64,000 nucleotides of DNA from Mesorhizobium sp. M1B.F.Ca.ET.045.04.1.1 (GTDB lineage Bacteria; Pseudomonadota; Alphaproteobacteria; Rhizobiales; Rhizobiaceae), in NCBI RefSeq assembly GCF_003952465.1, contig NZ_CP034448.1:4069001-4133000 (forward strand), written 5' to 3'. Positions 28,131 through 37,754 of the stretch are shown piece after piece. The notes beneath the pieces were generated by a model that was not told where the DNA came from, searched no databases, and saw only the letters and a program-made list of their open reading frames with translations. The translations under genes were made by a program, and so were the position numbers. Within the stretch, counting starts at the first letter, position 1. Each line of letters opens with the position of its first letter.

Positions 28131-29339
28131 ATGACCAGCTACGCTCGGACCATGACGCGCGACAATGAACTCAGCGGCGGCGTCGCCATGGCAGCGGTTG
28201 CCGCCATGATTGCGGCGCTCTTTGCCGGCAGCACGGCTTTGACGCCGCTCTACGTGATCTACAAGCAAGCCTTCGGCTTCTCGCAGGTGACGCTGACGCT
28301 GGTCTACGCGGTCTATGTGGTCGGCAATCTGGCGGCGTTGCTGTTCTTCGGCCGATTGTCGGATGTCATCGGCCGCCGTCCGGCGGCAATGGCGGCGATG
28401 GCCGTCGCCGTGGTCAGCGCGTTGTCTTTCCTGTTCGCCGAAAACCTGGCTTGGCTCGATATCGCCCGCATCTTGAGCGGACTTGGCATCGGCATCGGCG
28501 CGGGAACCGGCACCGCCTGGCTTGCCGAACTGATCGAAGGCGAGGACAAGTCGCGCGCCGCCATCGTTGCCACCAGCACCAATTTTCTCGGCCTGGGTCT
28601 TGGCGCCCTGATATCGGGGTTGCTGGCCGAGTACGCGCCATTGCCGCTCAGGCTGACATTCGTCGTCTATCTCGCCCTGTTGGCGCTGGTCACGTTGCTC
28701 ATCTGGCGTACACGCGAGACGGTGTCCGAGCCGGGACGGCTCTCCGACGTTCCGATGCGGCCGCGGCTTTCGGTTCCCGACAGCATCCGCGCGCGGTTCG
28801 TGGCGCCCGCGGTCACCGGATTCGGCGCAATGGCTCTCGTCGGCTTCTATGCGGCGCTGGCGCCGAGCGTTCTGGCGCAGCAGCTTCATGTCACCAATCA
28901 CGCCGAAGCCGGCGGGCTGTTCTTCGAACTGTCGGTGGTGACCGCCGCGACGATCCTGGCAACGGCGCGTCTGGCCAGCCGCACGGTCATGCTGGCGGCG
29001 CTTGTCCTGATGATCCCGACAGTGGCGGTTGTTGTCGCGGCGCAGGTCCTTGCTTCGATGGCGATCATGATCATTGCCACCGCGCTCTGCGGCGCGGCGG
29101 CGGCGCTCGGCTATCGCGGCGGCCTGCAGGTGGTGAACCAGATCGCGCCGGCGAAGCGTCGCGCCGAAGTGGTCTCGGCCTTCTTCGTCTGCTGCTTCTG
29201 CGGCAATGCGCTGCCGGTCATCGGCATCGGCGTCTTGTCGAGCTGGGCGAGCGCGACCGTCGCAAGCCTCGCCTTCGCCGGCATGATCACGATCTTCTCG
29301 CTGGTGGCGCTGGGGTTCGGCGCGCGCTACGCGCGGTGA
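28131..29339 (+). CDS. MFS transporter
   Basis: A 402-residue major facilitator with roughly 12 hydrophobic segments. The loop 2-3 signature is FFGRLSDVIGRRPAAM (near residue 70), and helix 4-5 has ILSGLGIGIGAGTGTAWLAELI. It resembles drug/metabolite exporters of the DHA1 type, but substrate cannot be named. The ATG at 28131 has GGAGG about 6 bases upstream. The divergent TMEM175-like gene shares its promoter region. It is convergent with the MATE gene. Confidence 0.85.
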   Translation: MTSYARTMTRDNELSGGVAMAAVAAMIAALFAGSTALTPLYVIYKQAFGFSQVTLTLVYAVYVVGNLAALLFFGRLSDVIGRRPAAMAAMAVAVVSALSFLFAENLAWLDIARILSGLGIGIGAGTGTAWLAELIEGEDKSRAAIVATSTNFLGLGLGALISGLLAEYAPLPLRLTFVVYLALLALVTLLIWRTRETVSEPGRLSDVPMRPRLSVPDSIRARFVAPAVTGFGAMALVGFYAALAPSVLAQQLHVTNHAEAGGLFFELSVVTAATILATARLASRTVMLAALVLMIPTVAVVVAAQVLASMAIMIIATALCGAAAALGYRGGLQVVNQIAPAKRRAEVVSAFFVCCFCGNALPVIGIGVLSSWASATVASLAFAGMITIFSLVALGFGARYAR

Positions 29340-29363
29340 TCTCGAGCGGCGCACAGCTCGCCT

Positions 29364-30845
29364 TCAGGCGGTCGGCGTCTCCGACAGGAGTTGCGCGCGC
29401 TGGCGCGGCACGCCGAGGCCGGTGTCCGGCGGCTCGCCGGCGGCCGGCCGGTCCTCGATCATATGCATGGTGCGCCAGCGGCCGAAGCGGTAGTAGGCGG
29501 CGGCCAGCACCAGCGAAGCGATCGAGCCCGCCGGAAAGCTCCACCACAGCGCTTCCTGACCGATGACGCTTCGCATGGAATAGGCAAAGCCGGTGCGCAC
29601 GATCAGCACCGAGATGATCAGGATGACCAGCGGCGGCATCACCGCGCCGGTGGCGCGTACCGTGGCGAACAGCACAATGGTGACGCCGAACAGGATAAAG
29701 GACCAGGATGCCACCTTGTTGATGTGGGCGGCGATGTCGATCGCGGCGCTGTCGGTGCTGAGGAAGAGGCTGAGCACCGGGCGGTCGAAGAGGAAAAGCA
29801 GCGCCACCAGCACGCCGGTGAGCACGAGGTTGAAGCCGACGCCCGAAGCGGCGACCTTGCCGATGCGGTCCCAGCGCCCGGCGCCGACATTCTGCGCCGC
29901 CATCGAGGAGACGGCGGCGCCGATGGCCAGAGCCGGCATCTGGATGTAGGTCCAGAGTTGCGCCGCGATGCCGTAGGCGGCGGCGACCTGCGAGCCATAG
30001 GCGTTGACGATCCCCATAACGGTCAGCGCCGCGGCCGAGATGACGATCATCTGCAGGCCCATCGGAATGCCCTTGAAAACGACGATGCGCAAAAGCGTCG
30101 GGTCCGGTTTGAGCAGAGCGAGATCGCCGCCCGCCAGCCGCAGCGGATGCCTGCGCGCATAGAGCACGATCAGGATGGCGATCACGCTCACCGTCTGGCC
30201 TATAAGCGTCGAGGTGGCCGAACCTGCGATGCCGAGCGCGGGGAAGGGGCCGATGCCGCGGATCAAGAGCGGGTTCAACACGACATCGAGCACGACCGCC
30301 AACGCCATGAAAAAGAATGGCGTGCGCGAGTCGCCGGCGCCGCGCAGCACCGTCATGACGAAGGATAACAGGTTCATCATCGGCACGGCGACGAAGATGA
30401 TGCGCAGATAGGCGCGCGCCAGCGGCAAGGCGTCCGCCGGCGTGCCGAGCCCGGTGAGGACGGCGTCGACCCAGATCCAGCCGCAGACCGCGAACGCCAC
30501 GGAAACCAGGAAGAAGAAAGTGGCGCTGGTGCCGACGATGCGCCGCGCCTCGGGCAGGTCGCGGGCGCCGACGGACTGCGCGACCAGGATGGTCGCCGCC
30601 ATGCCGATACCGAACACCGTGCCCAGGATCAGGAACAGCACCAGATTGGCGTTGGAGGTCGCCGTCAGCGCCGCCTCGCCAAGGAAGCGGCCTACCCAGA
30701 CGGCGTTGATCGAGCTGTTGAGCGACTGCAGCACGTTGGAGCCGAGCACCGGCAAGGCGAACAAAAGCAGCGTGCGCGGAATCGGGCCGCTGGTCAGGTC
30801 GGGTGTCCGCCGGCGAACGGGCTTGTCGTCTTCCATGGTGGGCAC
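29364..30845 (-). CDS. MATE family efflux transporter
   Basis: A 493-residue protein with about 12 hydrophobic segments in two similar halves. MATE signatures include FALPVLGSNVLQSLNSSINAV in helix 1 and FGIGMAATILVAQSVGARD in the first half, and GIPMGLQMIVISAAAL and AVSSMAAQNVGAGRWDRI in the second half. The family exports cationic drugs or metabolites with Na+ or H+. A start at 30845 or at the next ATG (30836) are both possible. No regulator is adjacent. Confidence 0.9.
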   Translation of the reverse strand: MPTMEDDKPVRRRTPDLTSGPIPRTLLLFALPVLGSNVLQSLNSSINAVWVGRFLGEAALTATSNANLVLFLILGTVFGIGMAATILVAQSVGARDLPEARRIVGTSATFFFLVSVAFAVCGWIWVDAVLTGLGTPADALPLARAYLRIIFVAVPMMNLLSFVMTVLRGAGDSRTPFFFMALAVVLDVVLNPLLIRGIGPFPALGIAGSATSTLIGQTVSVIAILIVLYARRHPLRLAGGDLALLKPDPTLLRIVVFKGIPMGLQMIVISAAALTVMGIVNAYGSQVAAAYGIAAQLWTYIQMPALAIGAAVSSMAAQNVGAGRWDRIGKVAASGVGFNLVLTGVLVALLFLFDRPVLSLFLSTDSAAIDIAAHINKVASWSFILFGVTIVLFATVRATGAVMPPLVILIISVLIVRTGFAYSMRSVIGQEALWWSFPAGSIASLVLAAAYYRFGRWRTMHMIEDRPAAGEPPDTGLGVPRQRAQLLSETPTA

Positions 30846-30941
30846 CCGAAAATGGAATCAGGCCCGCGATGCTATCGCAGGCCTGATGGTGATGCATCCT
30901 TTCAGGATCGGACTGGGTGACAGGCAGCCGCCCGTCACCGC

Positions 30942-32423
30942 CTACTGGCCGGCGACTGTGGTTCCAGAGAGGCCGGGCAAGGTGACCTGATAGACGAGGA
31001 AGGTGGTGTCGACATCGGCTCCGTCCTCGGCCTTGTAGGGCGCGCCGACCTGGAAGCCGTCCTGGGTGAGAAAATCGTTGTCGTTGGCCACGAACAGGAA
31101 ATAGTCGTCGGGCAGTTTTGGATCGAGCACGCTCGCCAGCGACATCGCTTCCCACTTCTCCGAGAGGTTGTTCCTGTCGTTCGGCGCGCCATTGTGCAGG
31201 CCGAAGCGGCCGAGCTCGCCCTTGTCGTTGATGTCGATGAACGCAGTGAGCTTGGCCGGCGTCACCGACGGGTCGAGCACGCCCTTCGGCGCGACCGGCT
31301 TGTCGGCGGCGTCGAACGGGCCGTTGGCGATATCGGTCGCGGCCGAGAGATCGACGATCTCGATCTTGCGGTAGAGCGACTCATCGCCCTTCAGGCCCTG
31401 GCCGTTGCCGCTGTCGCGCGCCAGCATCAGGAAGCTCTTGTCGGACAGCGCCACGATCTCGCTCTGCGCGGCCACCTTGGTCTTGCCCTTGGCGTCCTTG
31501 AACACGGGAAGCGGCACGACATATTCGTGCGCGAGCTTCAGGTGAGCGAGGTCGGAGGCGTCATAGACGAGCGCGCGGGTGTTCTGGCGCGTCGAGCCGG
31601 AATCGCCGCCATCCTGGCGCGGCGCCGACTGCAGCACGGCAATCAGGAACTTGCCGTCCGGCGTCATCGACATGCCCTCGAGGCCCTGGTTGTTCTGGCG
31701 GCCGGTCTCGGGATCCTTCGGATCGGGCTCGGCCGCACCCGGGCCGGGATTGTCGGAAGCGAAGTTCGGCTTGCCGTGCCGCATCGGCACCAGGGCCACC
31801 GGCGGCTGGGTGGCCGACATCAGGCGACCGTCGGCCGAGAAGCGGTAGATGTTGGGACCATATTCGTCGGAGATGAACATGGTGCCGTCGGGCAGGCGCA
31901 CGATGGCCTCGTCGTCGAGGGCCAGCTTGCCGTTGTCGGCCTGCGGCAGGATCGGCATGTCGCCGGCGGCCGGCCGCACGCTGTTGAGCGGGTCGAGGCC
32001 GGTGGCGTCGGCGCCCTTGTCGTCGGTCAAGAGCACGGTGTCGGCGAGCGTCGCCTTGACACCCGACTGTTCCTGTCCGGCGGCAGCCGCCGCGCCCGGA
32101 ACGGTCGGGGCAAGCTCGATCGAGATGGTGTTGAGGCGCGGGCGGTAGTCGGTGGTGCCGGCGACGTTGTAGCCGCGATCCGGCAGCAGCCAGAGCGAGC
32201 CCTTGTAGCCGGCGCCGTCACGCGCCCAGCCCTTGGTGTCGATCGCCATGCCGGAGCCGGAGCCGAAGGTCTCGCCGAACTTGTCCTTCTGGCTGGCCGG
32301 AATGCGGCCGACGCCGACAAGGCCCTTGTTGACATAGGCGACGCCGTCGGCGAGCGCCGGAGTCAGGGTGGTGAACAGGGCGAGCGCGATGCCGAGCGAG
32401 ACAGTTCGGTTCAAATGTTTCAT
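30942..32423 (-). CDS. Secreted esterase-like phytase family protein
   Basis: A 493-residue exported protein with an N-terminal signal peptide (SLGIALALFTTLTPALA, cleaved near ADG). The body fits the 'esterase-like activity of phytase' domain (PF13449), a beta-propeller-like family: SGSGMAIDTKGW, LWLLPDRGYN, DDEAIVRLPDGTMFISDEYGPNIYRF and GLEGMSMTPDGKFLIAVLQSA (in parts). The DEYGP segment is typical. Enzyme activity is unproven for most members. The start at 32423 is preceded by GGGG in the right place. Confidence 0.85.
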   Translation of the reverse strand: MKHLNRTVSLGIALALFTTLTPALADGVAYVNKGLVGVGRIPASQKDKFGETFGSGSGMAIDTKGWARDGAGYKGSLWLLPDRGYNVAGTTDYRPRLNTISIELAPTVPGAAAAAGQEQSGVKATLADTVLLTDDKGADATGLDPLNSVRPAAGDMPILPQADNGKLALDDEAIVRLPDGTMFISDEYGPNIYRFSADGRLMSATQPPVALVPMRHGKPNFASDNPGPGAAEPDPKDPETGRQNNQGLEGMSMTPDGKFLIAVLQSAPRQDGGDSGSTRQNTRALVYDASDLAHLKLAHEYVVPLPVFKDAKGKTKVAAQSEIVALSDKSFLMLARDSGNGQGLKGDESLYRKIEIVDLSAATDIANGPFDAADKPVAPKGVLDPSVTPAKLTAFIDINDKGELGRFGLHNGAPNDRNNLSEKWEAMSLASVLDPKLPDDYFLFVANDNDFLTQDGFQVGAPYKAEDGADVDTTFLVYQVTLPGLSGTTVAGQ

Positions 32424-32548
32424 GGATATCCCCTTCTTGACGAACAGAGTGGCCAATGCCTGGAAGGACGCGGCATCGAAGATGCGGCGTGCCGGTTTCC
32501 GTCGAGCGGTCTAGGACTTGAACGTGATGGTTGCGTGACAGAAGGGGT

Positions 32549-32599
32549 GCACTCTCCCTTCTCCCACAAGGGGCCCACAAGGGGAGAAGGAGAGGGTGC
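32549..32599. repeat. Imperfect palindromic repeat after the LacI-type gene
   Basis: Arms GCACTCTCCCTTCTCCC and GGGGAGAAGGAGAGGGTGC surround CACAAGGGGCCCACAA. It ends at the base next to the lacI-type stop codon (32600). The CTCCC/GGGAG hairpin with a CAAGG loop recalls the element inside uvrD, so it may be a short relative. It could also act as a terminator for the repressor gene. Confidence 0.65.
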
Positions 32600-33625
32600 T
32601 CAATCACTCTCGCGCGCGACCAGCTCCAGCGGCCAGACCTCGCGGATGATCCGCGTGCCTTCGGGACCAGCGAAGGCGGGGAGCGAGGCGAGCAGCATCT
32701 CTGCCAGCCGCCGGCCCATGGGCTCCAGCGACGGACGGAAGGCGGTCAGCGCCGGCGAGAAATAGCGGCAAAGCGGCGTGTCGACGATGACGATCACCGC
32801 TATGTCGTGGCCGGGCCTGATGCCCATCTCGGCCAGTGCCTTGCAGCCGCCGAGCGCCATGGCGTCATTGTTGAAGATGATCGCCGTTGGCCGGTCCTTG
32901 GAGAGCATGACGCGCGGCGTCACCTGGTAGCCGCCGGCCTCGTTGATGAAGCCGTCGGCGATCAGGCCGGGGTCGACTTCGATGCCGTGCCTCTTCAGCG
33001 CCCTGCGGTAGCCGTCGAGGAACAGGTACCCGAAGTTGAGATCATGCGAAGGGCGGATGGCGGCAATGCGGCGGTGGCCGCGCGCGACCAGCCGGTCGAC
33101 GGCTTCATCACCCGCCCTCTCGAAATCGATATCGAGCGATGGATAGGTGTCGCCGCCGGATTGACTTCGGCCAAGCGTGGCGAAGGGAAAGCCGGCCTTG
33201 CTGAGATAGTCGATCCGATCGTCTTTCCGCCGTGTATTGGCCAACACGACCGCGTCGGCCCGGCGCGTCTCAACCACGCGGCGCAGCCTCTCCTGCTGAT
33301 ATTGGCCGGGCTCACCCATGACGACCATCAGATCCAGGTCATACTCGGCGAGCCGCGACTGCAGGCCAGTGAGGAAGGGAATGAAGAAGGGCTCGCCATA
33401 TTGCTGGTCGCCCGGATGCGGCTGCATCATGAAGGCGATCGAACGGGTGGCGCCCTGGCGCAGGCTGCGGCCGGACTGGTTGGGCGAATAGTTCAGCTTC
33501 CTCGCCGCTTCGAGCACGCGCTGGCGCGTCTCGGCATTGACGTCGGCACGGCCGTTCAGCGCCCGCGACACGGTGCCGATCGAGATGTTCAGGTGACGCG
33601 CGAGATCGTGGATGCTGGACGCCAA
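32600..33625 (-). CDS. LacI family transcriptional repressor
   Basis: A 341-residue sugar-responsive regulator. Residues 1-25 form the DNA-binding helix-turn-helix (SSIHDLARHLNISIGTVSRA) followed by the hinge helix LNGRADVNAETRQRVLEAA and SPNQSGRSLRQG. The rest is a periplasmic-binding-protein-like effector domain (FFIPFLTGLQSRLAEYDLDL, NDAMALGGCKALAEMGIRPG). The start is TTG at 33625, with GGGGGAG eight bases upstream; it puts the HTH at the very N terminus as usual. It probably binds the palindromes at 33736-33764 and controls both itself and the divergent sugar operon. Confidence 0.9.
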   Translation of the reverse strand: MASSIHDLARHLNISIGTVSRALNGRADVNAETRQRVLEAARKLNYSPNQSGRSLRQGATRSIAFMMQPHPGDQQYGEPFFIPFLTGLQSRLAEYDLDLMVVMGEPGQYQQERLRRVVETRRADAVVLANTRRKDDRIDYLSKAGFPFATLGRSQSGGDTYPSLDIDFERAGDEAVDRLVARGHRRIAAIRPSHDLNFGYLFLDGYRRALKRHGIEVDPGLIADGFINEAGGYQVTPRVMLSKDRPTAIIFNNDAMALGGCKALAEMGIRPGHDIAVIVIVDTPLCRYFSPALTAFRPSLEPMGRRLAEMLLASLPAFAGPEGTRIIREVWPLELVARESD

Positions 33626-33735
33626 GGCCGGTTCTCCCCCTTTGTTCGCTAGCACCGGCCGGCGCTGAGGCCAAGCAGCCGATGACGATTTTTCGCGTGC
33701 GGGCGATTGACATTCTACGCCATCGGGTGTGTTGT

Positions 33736-33764
33736 CGTAAACGTTTACGGAAAAACGTTTACGG
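33736..33764. promoter_or_regulatory. Two tandem LacI-type operators
   Basis: CGTAAACGTTTACG (33736-33749) is a perfect 14-bp palindrome with the central CG typical of LacI-family sites. A second, weaker site AAAACGTTTACGG follows with its centre 14 bp further on. They lie between the divergent repressor and oxidoreductase genes, 111 and 57 bp from their starts, well placed to repress either promoter. Confidence 0.8.
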
Positions 33765-33821
33765 TCATACCGTGGATGCCGTGACGAGCGGTCAGGAGGG
33801 ACCGGACGGGAGGAGCGCTGG

Positions 33822-34853
33822 ATGATGAAGGTCGTCCTGGTCGGGTGCGGAGCCATGAGCAAGCACTGGCTCGATGCCGCAGGGCAGATCGACGGGCTTG
33901 CCATTGTCGGCCTCGTCGACCTCGATGCCGAGCGGGCGCAGGCGAGAGCGCGCGAATACGAACTCGCCAACGCCGTCATCGGCACCAGCCTCGATGCCGT
34001 TCTCGACCAAACCAGACCCGATGCCGTGTTCGATGTCGTGGTTCCCCCCGCCCGGCGCGCGGTCGCGCTTTCGGCCTTTGCCCACAATTGCCATCTGCTG
34101 ACCGAAAAGCCGCTGGCCGACAGTCCTGAAAACGCACGTGCCATTGTCGATGCGGCGCGTCGCGCGGGACGCATCCACGCCGTCGTCCAAAACCGCCGCT
34201 ATGTCGCCAATGTCAGGCGGATCAGGCGGTTCCTCGACTCCGGCGCGATCGGGGCGCCGACCAGCATCCATGCCGACTTCTTCGTCGCGCCGCATTTCGG
34301 CGGTTTTCGCGAAGAGATGGCGCATGTGCTGCTGCTCGACATGGCGATCCACACTTTCGACGCCGCCCGCTACATGGCCGCCGGCGAACCGGCCAGCGTC
34401 TATTGCCAGGAATGGGAACCGTCCAACTCGTGGTACCGGCAGGGATCGTCGGCCAGCGCCGTCTTCGATCTTGGCGGCGGCAAGGTCTTCACCTATGCCG
34501 GATCCTGGTGCGCCGACGGCTTCCGCACCAGCTGGGAAGGCAGCTGGCGCATCGTCGCCCAACGCGGCAGCCTTTTGTGGGATGGCCATGACGGGCTGAA
34601 GGCGGAGGTGGTTGCGTCCGGCCGCGACGGTATCATCGACAAGACCCAGCCGATCGAGGTGCCGCCGCTCGATCCCGCCGATCGGGTCGATGGCCATTTC
34701 GGCATCATCAAGGATTTCATGCACGCGATCGAGACCGGCACCGAGCCGGAGACGCGCGGCGCCGACAACATCCGGAGTCTCGCTATGGTCTTCGGCGCCA
34801 TCGAAAGCGCGGAGACAGGGCGACGCGTGGCAATCGCCAAGGAAGCACAATGA
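33822..34853 (+). CDS. Gfo/Idh/MocA family oxidoreductase
   Basis: A 343-residue NAD(P)-dependent sugar or polyol dehydrogenase. The N-terminal Rossmann fold begins KVVLVGCGAMSKHWLDAA. The family motif EKPLADSPENARAIV holds the EKP lysine near residue 97, and DMAIHTFDAARYM carries the active-site Asp/His pair. Length is typical. It is the first gene of the operon; its stop overlaps the next ATG by four bases. Substrate unknown; sugars and inositols are usual for the family. Confidence 0.88.
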   Translation: MMKVVLVGCGAMSKHWLDAAGQIDGLAIVGLVDLDAERAQARAREYELANAVIGTSLDAVLDQTRPDAVFDVVVPPARRAVALSAFAHNCHLLTEKPLADSPENARAIVDAARRAGRIHAVVQNRRYVANVRRIRRFLDSGAIGAPTSIHADFFVAPHFGGFREEMAHVLLLDMAIHTFDAARYMAAGEPASVYCQEWEPSNSWYRQGSSASAVFDLGGGKVFTYAGSWCADGFRTSWEGSWRIVAQRGSLLWDGHDGLKAEVVASGRDGIIDKTQPIEVPPLDPADRVDGHFGIIKDFMHAIETGTEPETRGADNIRSLAMVFGAIESAETGRRVAIAKEAQ

Positions 34854-35758
34854 TGCCAAACCCGCTTCTCGACATCAGGATCGGCACCATGGTGCGGGCC
34901 AATCTCGACGACCCGGCGGCCTACATCAGGCAGATCCTGCCGCTCGGTTTCGAAAGCATCCAGCCCTTCTTCTGGCAGACGCTGGGCGGCAAGGATCTGC
35001 CGCGGCTCGCCGGAGAGATCCGCGAAACGATCGGCGATGCCGACGTCACCGTGTCCTCGATCGGCGTGTTCGGCAATCCGCTGGAAAGCGGCGATACCGA
35101 TCGCGGCGTGCTCAAGGCCTGGGAGACCGTCATCGACCATGCGCATCTGTTCGGCGCGTCCACGGTCAGCGGCTTCACCGGCCGCCTGCGCGGCAAGCCG
35201 CTGACCGACAGCCTGCCGCGCTTCCGCGAGGTATGGGGAGCGCTGGCGAAACGCGCCGCCGACAAGGGAGTGCGCATCGCCTTCGAGAACTGCGCGATGG
35301 ACGGCAACTGGGCGAGCGGCGACTGGAACATCGCGCATAACCCGGATGCTTGGGAGCTGATGTTCAACGAGTTGCCGAACGACAATCTCGGCCTCGAATG
35401 GGAACCCTGCCACCAGCTCGTCTATCTGATCGATCCGATCCCGCAGATCCGCAAATGGGCGCCGCGCATCTTCCATGTCCATGGCAAGGACGCGACGGTG
35501 CGCTGGGACGTGATCCGCGAGCATGGCGTATTCGGCCGCCTGCCATTCGTGCAGATGCGCACGCCGGGCTTCGGCGACAGCGACTGGACGCGCGTGATCG
35601 GCGAATTGCGACTGGCCGGCTACAGGGGCGCCATCGACATCGAAGGCTGGCACGACCCGGTCTATCGCGGCGACCTCGAGATCACCGGCCAGGTGCGGGC
35701 GTTGGACTATCTGAAGCAGTGCAGGGGAGGGGCTAGCTACCTGCCAAACCCGGTGTGA
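34850..35758 (+). CDS. Sugar phosphate isomerase/epimerase (AP-endonuclease family 2 TIM barrel)
   Basis: A 302-residue TIM-barrel protein of the xylose-isomerase-like family (PF01261). Metal-ligand positions are visible in AFENCAMDG (Glu), LGLEWEPCHQLVYL (Glu/His), FHVHGKDATVRWD (His and Asp) and AIDIEGWHDPVY (Glu). Such enzymes isomerise or epimerise keto-sugars or inositol derivatives. It is coupled to the upstream dehydrogenase by an ATGA overlap. Exact reaction not deducible. Confidence 0.85.
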   Translation: MMPNPLLDIRIGTMVRANLDDPAAYIRQILPLGFESIQPFFWQTLGGKDLPRLAGEIRETIGDADVTVSSIGVFGNPLESGDTDRGVLKAWETVIDHAHLFGASTVSGFTGRLRGKPLTDSLPRFREVWGALAKRAADKGVRIAFENCAMDGNWASGDWNIAHNPDAWELMFNELPNDNLGLEWEPCHQLVYLIDPIPQIRKWAPRIFHVHGKDATVRWDVIREHGVFGRLPFVQMRTPGFGDSDWTRVIGELRLAGYRGAIDIEGWHDPVYRGDLEITGQVRALDYLKQCRGGASYLPNPV

Positions 35759-35861
35759 GGACCTGGCCGGCGGGAGGAGCCGGCTGACCGAGGACTGCAG
35801 CGTCACGCCGAAGCGATCGTTGAAAACCCTCCGGTGCGAGGGACAAAAGGGAGGAACGTGC

Positions 35862-36875
35862 ATGAGCATCACGACCAGAAGGACTGTTCTGCGCTCGACC
35901 GTCGTGGCGGCCGCCACGGCGTTGTGCGCCTCGATCTCCACCTTGCCGGCCCAGGCGCTCGACGCGCAATGGTGCAAGGACGTCCATATCCGCTTCTTCG
36001 TCGGCGGCGCCGAGGGCGACGCTTTCGGCACCATCGTCTATAATGGCGCCAAGCAGGCGGCCGCCGATCTCGGACCGAAGGTCGACTACATATTCTCCCA
36101 GTGGGACGCGGAGAAGATGGTGCAGCAACTGCGCGAGGCAGTGGCGGTCAAGCCGAACGGCATCGCCATGATGGGCCATCCGGGCGATGCCGCGATCATG
36201 CCGCTGGCCGAGCAGGCGCATAAGGACGGCATCAAGATGATGTACCAGAACGTGCCGGTGACGAAGGTAGTGGCGGCGTTCGGCGGCGGTTATGTCGGCG
36301 CGCAGCAGGAGCAGCAGGGCCGCGCGCTCGGCGCCGAGGCGTTCAAGCTCGGCAAGCTCAAGGCCGGCGACAAGGCGATCATGATCGGCCCGTTCGAGAA
36401 CGAGAACCGCGGCGCCCGCGAGCGCGGCACAGTCGCGGCGTTGAAGGAAGCGGGCGTCGAGGTGATCCAGCTTTCCTCGCCGCCGAGCGGCGAATGGGCG
36501 TCCGATCCCAACCTCGCCATTCCGGTGATCACGGCCGCACTGCTCAACCATCCCGACGTCAAGGCGGTCGGCTATCCCGGCGGACAGATGCTCGGCAATG
36601 TCGCCACCTACATGCAGGCGGCGGGACGCAAGCCCGGCGACATCTTCAACTTCGGCTTCGACACCAGCCCGCAGATCGTCGAAGGCTTCAAGGGCGGCTG
36701 GGTGCAACTCACCGCCGACCAGCAGCCGTTCCTGCAAGGCTATCTGCCGATCTTGAGCCTCTGCCAGCAGGTGGTGCTCGGCCTGGCGCCGATGAATGTC
36801 GACACCGGCGCCGGCTTCGTCACGCCGGACAATTATCAGGTCGTCTCCGAGCTGGCCAAGCAGGCATTGCGCTGA
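35862..36875 (+). CDS. CUT2 sugar ABC transporter, periplasmic binding protein
   Basis: A 337-residue periplasmic protein. The N terminus has a signal peptide with a possible Tat-like TTRRTVLRS start and cleavage near PAQALDA. The body is a type I periplasmic binding fold of the ribose/fructose-binding group: GDAFGTIVYNGAKQAAADLG, QLREAVAVKPNGIAMMGHPG and ERGTVAALKEAG. The start at 35862 follows GGGAGGAACGTGC. The next gene encodes the matching ATPase, and a sugar ligand is likely. Confidence 0.9.
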   Translation: MSITTRRTVLRSTVVAAATALCASISTLPAQALDAQWCKDVHIRFFVGGAEGDAFGTIVYNGAKQAAADLGPKVDYIFSQWDAEKMVQQLREAVAVKPNGIAMMGHPGDAAIMPLAEQAHKDGIKMMYQNVPVTKVVAAFGGGYVGAQQEQQGRALGAEAFKLGKLKAGDKAIMIGPFENENRGARERGTVAALKEAGVEVIQLSSPPSGEWASDPNLAIPVITAALLNHPDVKAVGYPGGQMLGNVATYMQAAGRKPGDIFNFGFDTSPQIVEGFKGGWVQLTADQQPFLQGYLPILSLCQQVVLGLAPMNVDTGAGFVTPDNYQVVSELAKQALR

Positions 36876-36956
36876 CCTCCCGAGCTGCCGGCCGGGAATC
36901 TGTCCCGGCCGGCATGACCGCCGGTGACGCGCCGGCACAACCAAGCGAGGATTGCC

Positions 36957-37754
36957 ATGGCCGAACGCATCATCGAATTGCGCGACATCAAGAAATCCTA
37001 CGGCCAGGTCTATGCGCTGGGCGGCGTCAACCTCAGCGTCGACCGGGGCGAAGTGGTCGGCCTGATCGGCGACAATGGCGCCGGCAAGTCGACGCTGATC
37101 AAGATCCTGTCCGGCGTGGTCAAGCCGACTAGCGGCGAGATTTTGGTGCGCGGCGAGCCGGTCACCGGATGGAGCGCGGCGCGCTCGCGCGACGCCGGCA
37201 TCGAGACGGTGTTCCAGGACCGGGCTCTTGCCGTACAGCAGACGATCGTGCGCAACATCTTCATGGGTCGCGAGCTCACCGGCTTCCTAGGCTGGCTGAA
37301 GGTCGGCAAGGAGATCGAGGAGGCGAGCCGGCTGATGCGCGAGATCGGCTTCACCTCGAAAGTCTTCACGCCGCAGTCAATCGTCGGCCAGCTCTCGGGC
37401 GGGGAGCGCCAGGGCGTGGCGATCGCGCGTGCCATCTACAAGCAGGCTGAGCTGATCATTCTCGACGAGCCGACGACGGCGCTGTCCTTGACCGAGACCG
37501 CCAAGGTCTTCCACTTCGTGCGCCAGGTGCGGGCAAGCGGCCGCTCAATCCTTTTCATTGGCCACAACATCCACCACGTCTTCGACATCGCCGACCGCTT
37601 CGTGGTGCTCGACCGCGGCAAGGTGGCGCTGACGGCCGACCGCAGCGAGGTCAAGTCGGCCGACGACCTCATCGACTTCATGGAAGACATCGCGCATCCC
37701 GACGGCTTGCCGGGGCTGCACGAGGCACACGGAGCGGAGCAGACAGCGCAATGA
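36957..37754 (+). CDS. CUT2 sugar ABC transporter, ATP-binding protein
   Basis: A 265-residue single ABC domain: Walker A GDNGAGKSTLIKIL, Q-loop segment VFQDRALAVQQT, ABC signature LSGGERQGVAIARAI, Walker B LIILDEPTTALS and H-loop FIGHNIHHV. CUT2 ATPases are often double-length (RbsA); this single-domain form is like FrcA of rhizobial fructose importers. It starts after GCGAGG at 36957, and its stop overlaps the permease ATG by four bases. Confidence 0.9.
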   Translation: MAERIIELRDIKKSYGQVYALGGVNLSVDRGEVVGLIGDNGAGKSTLIKILSGVVKPTSGEILVRGEPVTGWSAARSRDAGIETVFQDRALAVQQTIVRNIFMGRELTGFLGWLKVGKEIEEASRLMREIGFTSKVFTPQSIVGQLSGGERQGVAIARAIYKQAELIILDEPTTALSLTETAKVFHFVRQVRASGRSILFIGHNIHHVFDIADRFVVLDRGKVALTADRSEVKSADDLIDFMEDIAHPDGLPGLHEAHGAEQTAQ

